Source of the DNA: Larus michahellis
Lineage: Eukaryota > Chordata > Aves > Charadriiformes > Laridae
DNA length: 64,000 nucleotides
Assembly: GCF_964199755.1 (NCBI RefSeq)
Contig: NC_133918.1
Location: forward strand, 1,612,001-1,676,000
Direction of reading: 5' to 3'
Below the pieces are notes generated by a model. The model was not told the origin of the DNA. It did no database searches and saw only the letters and a program-made list of their open reading frames with translations. Every line of letters begins with the position of its first letter. Within the stretch, counting starts at the first letter, position 1. Shown here piece after piece: positions 49,290-59,461 of the stretch. Made by a program: the position numbers and the translations under genes.

Positions 49290-49975
49290 CCAGGCTTCCC
49301 GGGCAGCATGTGGGAAGCCCCTGGTGCTGTGAGGAGCAGGGCTGGGCAGTTCCTGCAGTTTGTGGGAGATGGGAACTTCTTGTCAGCAGCGCTCGGGGGG
49401 CCATCAAGGAAAGATGCCCTCCGAGACCTGGTGGTTGTGAGCGGAGAAGGACTCGTGGGAGACGGGAAGGTCTCGGCTGCAGACATCATGAAATGGTTGA
49501 GTTTCAAATTGTCAGAAAAAGGGTGGGCAGAGTTGCTCCCCTGGATTTCGGGAGCTGAATGCCCCATTAGGAAGGTTGCTGGTGATCCCAAACTGGGAGG
49601 TGCTGTTGAGACTCTTGAGGGCCAAGAGGCCTTGCAGAAGGCTCTAGATGGCTTGGGGCGTTGGGCAATCGTGACCGGCGTGAAATGGAACCAGTCCAAG
49701 TGCCGCGTTCTGCAGGTGGGAGGGAGGGAGTAACGGCGGCAGCAGTGGGAATGGGGAGGGTGCGTCTGGGGAGCAGCCCTGCAGAAAGGGGTGTGGGGGT
49801 GGTGAGCAGCTCAGGAGGAGCCAGCAGTGTCCCCTGGCACCAAGAGGGCAGCCGCATCGTAGGGGGCATCAAAGACAGTAGAAGCAGGCGGCCAAGGGAG
49901 GGGATTGTCCCGCTGTGTTCAGTGCTTGGCGTGGCTTCACCTGGAGCACTGTGTGCGGTGCTGGGCAGCCCTGCA
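49290..49975 (+). mobile_element. Decayed, internally deleted CR1 LINE
   Basis: The translation holds CR1 endonuclease pieces (LQFVGDGNFLSAALGGPSRKDALRDLVVV, spread with changes) joined directly to the post-catalytic reverse-transcriptase region (GDPKLGGAVETLEG, LGRWAIVTGVKWNQSKCRVL). The central part has been lost. Confidence 0.8.
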
Positions 49976-51018
49976 GTTAACTCGAGGTCAGCCCTGCAGT
50001 TTGGGTTCTGGTCCTTCTCTTCCCTTTTCCTCCTTCTCTGGCGCAGAGCAGCTCCCCGCGGCCCCCGGGAGCTGCGGGCGGTGGCGGTGCAGCTGCTGCA
50101 GGGGACGGGAGTTTTGGGCGCAGGAGGGTGCTCGGGGCGGGGGGTTGGGAGGCCGGACGCGGAGCAGCAGCGGTGCCAGGAGCTGCGCCGGGCCCTGCCA
50201 AGGCCAAGAGGACTGCGCCCACCCAGGGCCCACAGCGGCTCCCCCCGACGCTGGGGGTGCCCCGACGGGGACCGGGGACCTCCCCCCACACCTTCTGCGC
50301 GCCGGACCCGCAGAGGGGCGGCCGCTGCCCGAAGGCGCCCTTGGCTGCGTTGGCCCCGGGCTGTGGAGCTGGGAGGGGGAACGGGCAATAAAGAGATGGG
50401 GTTTCCAGGCACTTTTGGCCCCCGCCGTGATTTCTTTGTTTATTTCTTTCCTTATTTCCCCCCCCGGCTGGTGTTGGGGCTGGCCAAGGCGCAGGCAGAG
50501 AAGGGGAGGAGGGTCCCTGCCTGGCCGGCAGCTCCCCCCTGGCCGTTGTGGGGGTGATTTGGGATGATTGGGCAGCGCAGGGAGGCAAAGCCGGGCTGCG
50601 GAGCCGCCGACGGGGGTGATTGTGCCGAGGCTTTGGGGGCTTTGCCCCGAGGCCTGTCCCCGCGGGAGGGGACGCTGGCCGGGGTCCAGCCGAAGGCCTG
50701 GCAGCCCTTGTGGTCGTCTGTGTCCGTCCCGTCCCGCTCCCCAAGGTCCGTCCTTGTCCCGGGGGCTCCGTGCTGCTTTCTGCGTGGGGCCGTGTCCGTG
50801 GGTCCGGCAGGGACCCGTCTGTCCTGGCTGCCCCTGGGGAAGGGGACAGGGGAGTCCCCCCCGCACCACTGCCACCCTGCTGACGGTGACTCGGCCCTGG
50901 GGGGGGGCTCGGTGCCCTTCGGGGTCCCATGTGGGGCTGTGGCACCTGGTTGGGGCCGATTCCCGCTGTCCCCCGCACTCCCTCCCCTCCCAGACAGGCA
51001 CGGAGCAGGGCTGGAGAA
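49976..51018. other. GC-rich region, no recognised gene; possible plus-strand terminal exon
   Basis: A strong pyrimidine tract and CAG (about 50015-50046) precede an open GC-rich stretch that ends in CAATAAAG (AATAAA at about 50389). This could be a last exon with its poly(A) signal. Its translations match nothing I know, and an open frame in such GC-rich DNA is weak evidence. The remainder to 51018 is GC-rich sequence without similarity. Confidence 0.3.
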
Positions 51019-51380
51019 ACAACTTTTAATGGAAAAACATGAGAGAAAAGGCCCTATCGAAGCTACTCTAACCCCCCCTCCCTCAAATGCGCCCCCCTCC
51101 CCTAAACACATCCCTCCCCCCAACTACACTGCCCACCGCAACCTTTAATGGGAAAAGTCAAGAGAAAAGGTCCTATCGAAGCTACTCTAATCCCCCCCCC
51201 CAAATGCCCCCCTCTCCCCTAAACTCACCCCCCCATCTCTCAAAATACACTACCCCCCCTTTAAATAGACCTGCCTCCCCTAAACACACCCACCTCCCCA
51301 AACACACTGCCCACTACGACTTTTAATGGAAAAACAGGAGAGAAAAGGCCCTATCGAAGCTACTCTAACCCCCCCTCCCC
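51019..51380 (-). repeat. Triplicated segment with poly(A) signal, downstream of the PRR22-like gene
   Basis: A segment of about 55 bp (plus strand: TTTTAATGGAAAAAC, then AGAGAAAAGG, then CCTATCGAAGCTACTCTAA) occurs at about 51019-51077, 51140-51195 and 51317-51370, separated by C-rich spacers. Each copy contains TTTAAT, i.e. ATTAAA on the minus strand, at 51025, 51144 and 51322. The stop codon of the minus-strand gene is at 51505, so the copies are probably alternative 3' ends. Confidence 0.8.
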
Positions 51381-51504
51381 TAAACATGTCCCTCTCCCCA
51401 CCACCCCCCCAGATACAGTCCCCTCCCTTAAATCTGCCCCCCCACCCCCTCCCCTAAATACAACCCTCCCCCCACCCCCCAAATGCCCCCCCTCCCGTGC
51501 CCCT
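51381..51504 (-). other. C-rich 3' UTR of the PRR22-like gene
   Basis: Runs of C on the plus strand (G on the transcript) between the stop codon and the first poly(A) copy. No other structure seen. Confidence 0.5.
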
Positions 51505-53576
51505 TCATCTCCGTCTCCTCGCTGGGGGGCGTCTCTTCCCCCCCGCCACCCCCGGCCTGTCCACCAGAGCCCTGCGCTTCCTGGGTGGCAGCGATGGGGA
51601 GTTCGTCCCGCGCTTCGTCCCCCGCTTCTCCGCCATGGCAGGCTGGGCTGGCGGCAGCTCCATCCCCGTGTCCGCGCATGACTCCTGGGACTTCGTCCTG
51701 GAGAAGATATCTTCCAGGACGACGACAGCCTTCCGGGTCACCTCCACGCCAAAGTCGTTGACAGGCACCTCATGGGGCACTGCAAGGTGGCCGGCTGTGT
51801 CCCCGAGGGCTTGGCTGTTGCGGACAACAGAGGGGCTCCTGGGGACATCACTCTCAAGGTGGCCGGCTGTGTCTCCGAGGGCTTGGCAGTTGGGGACGTC
51901 GCTCTCCCAGGAGTTGTCGCTGCTCAAGGAGGTGTCACTCTTTAGGGAGATGGTGTCATACTCTGAGATGTCCTGCTCTGAGTAGGTGATGTTCTTTGGG
52001 GAGAAGGTGAGCTCTGGGAAGACGTCGCTCTCGGAGGAGATGTCACTCCTGGGAGAGATGTTGCTCTCTGGGGAGCTGATGGTGCTCGAGGAGATGTCGC
52101 TGCCCAGGGGTGTCTGCGCGGGGGAGGCCCTGCTGGAGCTGTTGGTCTCTGAGGACCATTCCTTGGTGTTCTTGAAGGCAGGGATGGATGTTGGCAACTC
52201 AGTGGGTGCTGGGGCCACCGCTTTCCCCTCTCTGATGATGCTTCTGGGGTCCCCAGGTGTGGTGATGGTGGTGTCGGGGTCCTGGGAGACCTCCACCGTG
52301 TCCAAGGATGAAAAAAAGAGCCAGAGGGGCTCTTGGAGGAGCATGTCCTCAGTGACTTCCAAGTTGGCATCCAGGTCACCAGCAGCTTCGTTGTGGGGGG
52401 CAGCAGCAGGGCTGGGGGGGAAGTAGGTGCCCGTGGGGACGCGGCTGGCAGGGGGTGCTCCCGCAGAGGTGGCCTCGAGGTGCTGGTGTCCAGGGATGGA
52501 GTTGAACAGCAGCGGGGGGACTGCGGGCACCGCTGTGCCCTGGTGGCCGTATGCTGGGAGCTGCATCAGTTGGGGCGGTGTTGGTTGTCCCTGGGGGGTG
52601 CCAGGGGCTGCCCAGGCCGGGAGGGTCCCGCAGCCCCCGGGGCCCCACAGGGCAGCGCCCGACGGAGCAGCAGCGTCGTGGCCGAGGGTGGTGGTGGCCG
52701 GCGCAGGCACGTTGGTGACGGTCCAGTCGATGGACCCGAAGCGCGGGTCGAAGCAGCAGCAGCCGCATGGGGCCCTGTGCAGCCCTGTGTGGGTGGGAGG
52801 GAGCCGTGCTGGGCCGGGGGCACCCTCCGGGGCATCCTCCGAACCGCCCCCCATGGCCATCAGGGCGCTGATGGTGTCAGGGTGGCAGAGGGGACAGGGG
52901 TGCCATACCTGGTGGTGGGGCCTGTGGGGCTGCCCCCAGTGGGGGTGCCCAGGCTGCAGGGAATGGCTGCTGCTGCCCGGGGGTTGGGAACAGGGTGGCT
53001 GCGCCTGGAAGAGAGACAGGAGCCATGGCCGGCGGTCACCTCCTGCGCTCTCGTCCCCGAGAGGTGGCCCCAAGTATTGTGGAAATTCTCAGGAACTGGG
53101 AGTCACTGGGCAGGCGAGGGCAGGGATGCTCAGCCGGGCTTGCTGAGCCCCCGTGCCAGAACTGCCGGGGGGGGAACAGGGGAGGTGGGATGGTGAAGGT
53201 GACCGTGGAGAGGGGAGGTGGAACGCTGAAGGTGACCAGGGTTTTTGGACATGAAGGTGTCAGGGTGGCAGAGGGGACAGGGGTGCCATACCTGGTGGCG
53301 GGGCCTGTGGGGTCGCCCCCACTGGGGGTGCCCAGGCCGTGGGGAAGAGCAGCTGCTGCCCGGGCGGCGGGAACAGGGTGGCTGCGCCTGGAAGAGAGAC
53401 AGGAGCCATGGTCACCTCCTGCGCTCTTGGCCCTGAGAGCGTCCCCGGGCTGCGGGTCAGGGTCGTTCCCTGCCTTGGGGGTAGAAGGTTTGCGGGAGCA
53501 TGAAAGCCTGAAGGTTCTGGGGCGCTGGGGGAGCACGGGGGCCGCGCAGTGGGAGCCACCGAGGTGGCAGCGCCAT
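51505..53576 (-). CDS. PRR22: Proline-rich protein 22-like, with duplicated exon 2
   Basis: The family's function is unknown. Proposed coding exons in transcript order: 53576-53474, 53387-53292, 53004-52909 and 52784-51505. They total 1575 nt, i.e. 524 residues. Phases agree at every junction. Exon 1 contains MLPQTFYPQ and ends at an AAG/GCAGGG border, so intron 1 would be GC-AG. Exons 2a and 2b are 96-bp near-copies, each reading ATLFPxPGQQ...AWAPP. Exon 4 starts GLHRAPCGCCCFDPRF, matching the conserved GF-x-APCGCFFDPR core of PRR22, then has an acidic EVTEDMLLQEPLWLFF block, a Ser/Asp-rich region with two QALGDTAGHL repeats, and a basic Lys/Arg tail resembling the PRR22 C-terminus. An internal ATG at 53501 is an alternative start. 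Lying next to DUS3L, as in mammals, supports the name. Transcript evidence is lacking. Confidence 0.72.
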
Positions 53577-54969
53577 GGTCAGTCCCCTCAGTCTCTCGGC
53601 TGCTAAGGACTCTTTGGCGTCTCCAGGATGGAATGTTGGGGCTCCCTGTGCTCCGCCCCCTCCCGACGGCCCCCCCAACAGCCCCCCCAGCTCCTCCTGG
53701 GGAGGGAAGGGGCTCAGGGGGGCTGGGTGTCCCCAGCCCCTACCAGGGGCTCTGTGTGCAAGTGCTTTTTGCTTTCAACAGTATTTTTCAGGGGGCGAAA
53801 GGACCAAGTTGGTTCAGCTGAGCTTTGTGGGGACAGAGCTGCACCCGCAGCCTCCTTGTGCCACACGGCAAATGCCTCTGTGACTGTCGCCTGTGCTGCG
53901 CTGCCTGGAGTGACGCAGAGACAGGAACAAGGACCTGGAGGGTGCGAGGGAAGGTCACGCAGCATCCCTCGGTGGCACGCTCCCCTGCCCAGCCCTCCCT
54001 CAAATCCTGCTCTCGGGTCTTTTAGTCTCCTCATTGGGAAACAAGCAGCTCTGGGTCCCCCTCGGAGGGGGCTGTAGTTCCCCTGGGTGCGTGACACTGG
54101 GAGGAGACGGTACCCACCGCTGCATGCTCCCAGAAAAGGCCGGGATTCTGCACAACATCCGCAGAATGGATCCGCATAGGGCCTCCTCAGCCCTATCTGT
54201 AGGAATTTGCCGTGTGTTTAGGCAGGCAGGTGAAGTTGGTAGGTACGGCTCCCAGCAGCAGCTCACTAGAAGAAAGAAAAGAAGAAAAACAAAGCAAAAA
54301 AAAAACCAAGGAGAGGTTTGTTTTCAGTACAATAGAGCCACCGGTACCCTGTTCCATGGCCCTGTGGCTCTACAGCGAAGGTGATGGCAGTCAGATGTGT
54401 CAAACCAAGCCTCTACCCTCCTGAAAATTCAGGGCTGCTGCACAAAACCGCCTCCGGTGCTGAGCTTTAACCTGCCCCTGTCATGATATAATGACAGCCT
54501 GCGGAGGCATAATTTAGCCCTGACCTGAAGATGTCTGTTTTAAGGTTAAAAAGTCCTCCCAGCTAAACTTTATCCAACAGCAGCAATGAACAAATCAACT
54601 TGTCTGGTATTAATTTGGGTTCCTCTCATTAAGGAAGCCATGCAGGATCCCAGCCCGTAGGGTCCATCCTTGCTTTATCCGCTGCAAGGTTTAATTGGTT
54701 TCATGGCACTGGATCCCAACAAGGATTTAAAATGATCCGGTTGCTAACAGACCTGGTTGCTTTAACCCTGAACCCCAGCACTGGAGGGACGCAGCCTCCC
54801 GATAAGGACAATGCCCCTATTGCTGGGCAGTCACCCAGAACCGATGCCAAAACGGGTTCTGAAGTTTGGTGACCTGAAGACCAGCCTCACCCCTGGCAAT
54901 GCCCTGCCGAGAGTCAGCAGGAGCCACTGAAAAGCTCCTCCGCACCTCTCGCCGTGCCTGTGCAGAGCC
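53577..54969. other. Spacer between the PRR22-like gene and the DUS3L remnant
   Basis: The first part contains GC-rich, probably promoter sequence of the PRR22-like gene. An A-rich stretch lies at 54270-54310. If DUS3L were intact its catalytic-domain exons should lie here; I could not find them on the minus strand. Confidence 0.5.
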
Positions 54970-56400
54970 ACATTTGGTCATCGTGTCTGGAAACGCTCCC
55001 TCCAGCTACCAGAGGGGGACAGGTTGCATGAATTCAAGCAGCAGCTTTTCTCCTCAGAGGCGAGTTATCATTTCTTTGGTTCTCAAGATGATAGCACCCA
55101 CCCGCACCCCAAAAATTACCTTCGGTGTGATGCCGTTTGAGGAGAGCCCACTGGGAGGACTGGCCCTGAAGCAGGTTTGTGCACACAGCCATCTCTCCAC
55201 AGGTGACGTCTGCCCCAAAGCGCTCGAATAGCCTTTGGAAAGGGAGGTTACCGCCCTGACAGAGACAGCAGAGAGAGGGTTTGTCAGGAGATTTGCTCTG
55301 TTCCAGATGTGGCAACGGCAAATTTGGACAAAAGGAGAGAATTATCCACCTACCGTGGTCAGCGGAGCCCAGTAGAGCTTGCCTTGGATTTCCAACTGGA
55401 AAACAAGAAGGATGGAGGAGCACGTTAGGAGAGCTGAAGCAGCAGTGGTTAAACAGAAGGATATTCCAGGTAGCAATTGTAGCACTTGCCTTGGCTAAAT
55501 GTCAGTGGGAAACCCAGGAAATCACTGTTTTTTCTTCGAGAACCCCAACTATTCCAAGAGAATGTATCACTTGGAGAAAAGAACCAGAAACTTGAACCGC
55601 TCCGTTTGTTTTCGCTGCTCAGCTTGGAGAAAACTCAAAGCAGTTACAGATCTAGAGGGATGCAAGACTGGCTAAAGGATGAACGCGGAGAGGGGCCAGA
55701 ACTGCTCCAAGCACCCGTCGCTCCCCGGGTGATGTTGGGTGCCCCACGAAACGCTCCCAGGAAGCCGACTGCTGTAACGTGCCGCAGAAGGGCGGTGACG
55801 TACCCACTTGAGGGGACATTTTAGCACTAGCGCTTCAGGGAAGCTGACGCTTTACTTGTCCCGCTCAGCTCATCCTGCTTCACCCTCTCCCAGGCAGCCA
55901 ACGGAGCTGGTTTTGCCGGCGCAGCCCCCTGCTACGCGCTCCCTGCTGGGAGCCTGCCCTGGTGCGTCTCTCTCTTCAGTGTGCTTCCCTAGACTTCCAA
56001 ATCAATGCAGCCCTGGAGGGATCACCGGGCTCCCAAATCCCCCACCCCAGAGCAGCGCAGAGCAGGGCCCGTGCACCCTACCTGCGTTACCCAGGGGCAC
56101 AGCCTGCTCTGCTCGTAGCGCCTGGGCTTCATACACGGCCTGCTCTTCTTCTGCCCCCGGGCCCGCTTCCGCTCCACGGGCTCCTTCTCCACTGCTCCAC
56201 CATCCTCTCAGCTTTCCCCATCCTGACCGAGGTCCTCTGACTTCACCCGTTTGGCGGGGGGCTCGCTCTGGCAGCTGCCGACCTCCTCCTCCTCCTCGAC
56301 CTTCTCTTCCTCCTCCTCCTCCTCCTCCTCCTCGCCCCCGCCGCTGGGCTCGCCCCGGGCCCGCAGGTAGGCATGGAACTGCTCCTTGGAGGCGAGGAAC
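54970..56400 (-). pseudogene. DUS3L: Decayed copy of tRNA-dihydrouridine synthase 3-like
   Basis: DUS3L reduces a uridine in the variable loop of cytosolic tRNAs to dihydrouridine, using FMN. Four pieces are visible in order. 56400-56082: FLASKEQFHAYLRARGEP, a Glu run, PPAKRVKSED, then KRARGQKKSRPCMKP and RLCPWVTQ before GTAGGG. 55395-55354: LEIQGKLYWAPLTT, with AG/GT borders. 55255-55102: GGNLPFQRLFERFGADVTCG, continuing CTNLLQGQ...LLKRHHTE. 55005-54970: LEGAFPDTMTKC after an AG. Lesions: a TGA in frame at 56208-56210, and 154 nt instead of 153 in the third piece (one extra base near 55115), which breaks phase with the next exon. The two CCCH zinc-finger exons and nearly all the downstream catalytic domain are missing. 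Alternatives are sequencing error or misassembly; several independent lesions argue for decay. Confidence 0.75.
56285..56333 (-). repeat. GAG/GAA trinucleotide repeat (Glu run) in the DUS3L remnant
   Basis: CTC repeats on the plus strand encode a Glu-rich run split by Lys-Val in the first visible DUS3L piece. Such runs are prone to length change. Confidence 0.85.
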
Positions 56401-56499
56401 CTACAGAAACATCACACCCCTGTCACCCCAGCAATGGGGGGAGCGGTGTGACAGGGCCATGGGGGACAGGGGGCTGCTGGGGGGACAGCGGGGCCGGGC

Positions 56500-56945
56500 A
56501 TGTACTGGGGGGGCAGTGCAGAGGCTTGGCATGTACCGGGAGGGGGTTATGGGGGGGCCGTACACGTAGTGGGGGGGTTATGGAGGGCCCTGGCCCCTCC
56601 CAGGGGGGTTATGGAAGGGCCATACCTGTACCCGGGGGGTTATGGGGAGGTCTGCGCATGTACTGTGGGGGTTGGGGGGGGGCCTGGCACATACCAGAGT
56701 GTTACAGGGGGGGTTGCATGTACCGGGGGGATTATGTGGGGCTTGGCACTTACCAGGTGGTGGTATGCGGGGGCCAGGCACATACCAGGGGGGTTGTTAT
56801 GGGGGGCCTGGAATGTGCCGTGGGGTTATGGGGGGGACCGGGCACATACCGGGGTGTTATGGAGGGGCCTGGCACATAGTGAGGTTATGGGGGGCTTGGG
56901 CACATACTGGGGGGTTATGGGGGCCCCGGGCACGTACCGGGGCCT
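56500..56945. repeat. G-rich minisatellite, about 35-45-bp irregular unit
   Basis: About a dozen units of the type GGGGGGTTATGGGGGGCCTGG plus CACATACC follow each other with variable length. The plus strand is extremely G-rich. On the minus strand each unit offers a GGTATGTG-like donor motif. It lies upstream of the DUS3L remnant, where intron 1 or the first exon would be expected. Confidence 0.88.
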
Positions 56946-57104
56946 GGCGGGGCAGGGCAGGGCACGGGACCTCCAGGGATGTCCTCGGGATCCCCCCCCA
57001 GGACACCCCTGGGATCCTCTAAGACAGACACAGGACCCCCTGGGACCGCCCCCACAATGTCCACGGGCCCCCCCGCCCCGGCCCCGCTGGGATGCGGTCT
57101 GAAC

Positions 57105-58500
57105 AAAACAAATCATTTTCTTTTTATCTTTATCCCTTGTATAAGAAGAATCATCCCAAAACCTCAATATTCTCCCCTAAAGGACTGTCTGGGGGAGTGT
57201 TCCCGGGGTCTTTCATATTATCCCCTTTTTCATCCCTAGGCCTATAATTCTTTATTTCCCATTCTGAACAGAGACTTTTCTTACACCCCTTCCTTTCGCT
57301 TCGTCCTTCTCCGGCTGCGCCCCTCGCGGGACTACAAAACTGCGGATCTGGACTCCACACTCGCTTCGTACCGCAGTCCATCTCGGTCACTCACACACAC
57401 CAAGTCTCTTAGAACGTCCCCGACCCCCAAGGCAATACTTTAACAGTCTGATTTTTCTTACCTTGGTCCGTGCACGGAGTTGCCTGGTTGTACTCTCTGT
57501 GCCTACTGCATTAAGTTCATTTTTCCCCCCTTATGGTTGATATGGTGTACTGCTAAACGGGTCTCAGGATCCTGGTCGATTCCCTTTGGAGCCCCAGGTG
57601 ACGATACACGAGACCGTTGAAATCAACAGGACATGTCTTCCCATCCTTCAGCAACAAGGAACCCCGGAGGGGATGACTTGGATCTCGGACGAGCCCCCAG
57701 ATTTTGAGAAATGCTCCTTATCCAACACCAACGGCTCAGGCCGTGAACGATACGAAGCACGTTGTATTTGAACATTCCTGCGAGAGCGGGTGACCTAGCA
57801 AGCAGGCACACTTTTGGTTCTTGAAACACACCTTTTTATTTCCTAATCCCCAGCCGAATTTTCCCTCCCATTTCCCGTTGGTTGGGTACTCCGGGGTTCA
57901 CAGCCTCTCCGGAGCGCCTCAGATCCTTCCCGGATGCCCTGTCCTCTCTTTACTTCTCCTTATGTTACACCTAAAGGGATTATCTGACTAGTTTATTTCT
58001 TTCCTTTTTGGTAAAACTGCCCAATGTCACTAGCCCTGGGTAAATGTTTGACCACCCTTCTAGTCACTAATCCGGTAGGAATCAGTTTGTCCTTCTGTCC
58101 GTGCGATAAGAGATGTTCCACAAGCCTTTGCTGGAGCCTCTTTGTCTAGTCGTTCCCTTATCGTGTCACCTCCGATGGAAACGGCTTTTCTCCTCTGCAA
58201 AAACAAGACCTGCCTTTCTTACATGTTCCTCCTGACGAAGCGTTTTCTGCTTTTAAAGGCAATTCCATTTAATTAGTTGAAAATACAAATTTAATTGGCA
58301 AGTTAACAGAATTTCACATCTTGCTCTTAGACACGCTACAGAATGTGTTCCTGCCGAACCGGTGTTAACCTGAGATAAAAGCTCTCGAAACCAAAGGTAG
58401 TTTAGAGAGGAGATCCCACTTTCTTCGATGTCGGGTGCTAGGGGGAAAACCCACAAGTCTAGCACAGCTTACCGGGGATATTCACCCCATTATTTATACA
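57105..58500 (-). mobile_element. Endogenous retrovirus remnant: LTR end, primer binding site, leader
   Basis: On the minus strand TGGGGGCTCGTCCGAGAT at 57699-57682 is an 18-base primer binding site of the tRNA-Pro type used by gammaretrovirus-like elements. The sequence before it ends CA at 57706-57705. AATAAA lies at 57840-57835, about 130 bases before the LTR end, where an LTR poly(A) signal belongs. After the site comes a leader of about 400 bases and a short decayed frame with a MGN start that soon meets a stop, then the element is lost near 57105. The outer LTR edge is not fixed. No functional gene remains. Confidence 0.6.
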
Positions 58501-59110
58501 CAAAACAGTCTCATAATTCCACCTACCTAATCCATAACTCCACCTAGGCTTACACATTCATCAGGATGGTCAAATAGCCTTTTTGCACGTGCATATCAAA
58601 TTTTGCGTTGTCGGCAAAACACTTCTGTGCAAGCGTGAGCGTCTCGGTGGTCGTTTGGGTAAGGAGACCCTTCCTGACATTGTCCTTTCAGGGTATTGAG
58701 TCTTCCCAGGACAGTAGAAGTTTACTGTAAGTTTGCCAACTTCTTGAAGATAATACGGATGTTCTTTGAAGCAGCCACAACTCTGTCCTAATTGGTACAG
58801 GAGTACGTACTTGACATATAAAAGAACCTTGAAGTGCTTAACTACTTCTTGTTACCCCACCCTTGGTGATGAGCTACTTCTGGCTGTCTCCTCGTTATCA
58901 CTATCCGTAACATCAGCTCAGTGACTTAACTATTTTTTTACACAGTAAGAAGGTCAGTAATTAGCTACTTTCTCACACAGTAAGAAGGTTAGTAAGAAAC
59001 AATCGTTTTAGAAGCAAAGCAGAGGCCTGTCTTTGGTGACACGGGGGCAGTCGTCCCAAGTACCGCGCACAGCCTCGCTGGGCTGTCGGTCGCCAGCTCA
59101 CGGCACCAAG

Positions 59111-59461
59111 TCACACAGGGAGGAATATTCGTCTCTCAGGTCGTGAAACGGGTCTTGCTCTAATGCTTTTCTCCACAGGAGGGCAGAATATGGACAGATA
59201 ATTGCAGGGCGAAGGTGTCTCTCCTGTCCCCAGTCTGCTCACTCCAACATTTCTGAAAGTCAAGCGAAAACGCTTAGGAATGCCAAATTTGTTATCTATA
59301 CCTCTAAAATCAGCCCAGGTTTGATATCCTCCTTTCCAATGAGAACGATCATACGGGGCAGCTAAAGGTCCTCCCACCCACAAGCTCTGGTTTTCTTTCA
59401 GGAGGAGCTGCCGCACACCCCAGGCTGGAGAAGGAGGTGTCACCTCTCCTGCCACTGCCAT
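59111..59461 (-). other. Unassigned 116-codon open frame, possibly retroviral
   Basis: The translation contains VGGPLAAPYDRSHWKGGYQ and WADFRGIDNKFGIPKRFRL. It has ordinary codon composition and the look of real protein sequence, unlike nearby frames. It lies 5' of the LTR region on the same strand, where a retroviral 3' gene would be found, but I cannot assign it to a family. Confidence 0.3.

Noticed and set aside
49977..51022. Long minus-strand frames of more than 300 codons
   Set aside because: Very GC-rich DNA lacks stop codons by chance. The two long frames overlap each other and match no family.
51505..53073. Single-exon 522-codon reading of the PRR22-like gene starting at 53073
   Set aside because: The first about 96 codons read the duplicated exon 2b and the following intron in a wrong frame. 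A spliced model with matching phases and a clear acceptor at 52784 fits the family better.
54140..54200. Possible C-terminal DUS3L exon (a WIRI-like stretch)
   Set aside because: It reads on the plus strand, opposite to the DUS3L remnant, and the match is only four residues.
56373..57102. Gly-rich plus-strand frames of 126-200 codons
   Set aside because: They are translations of the G-rich minisatellite.
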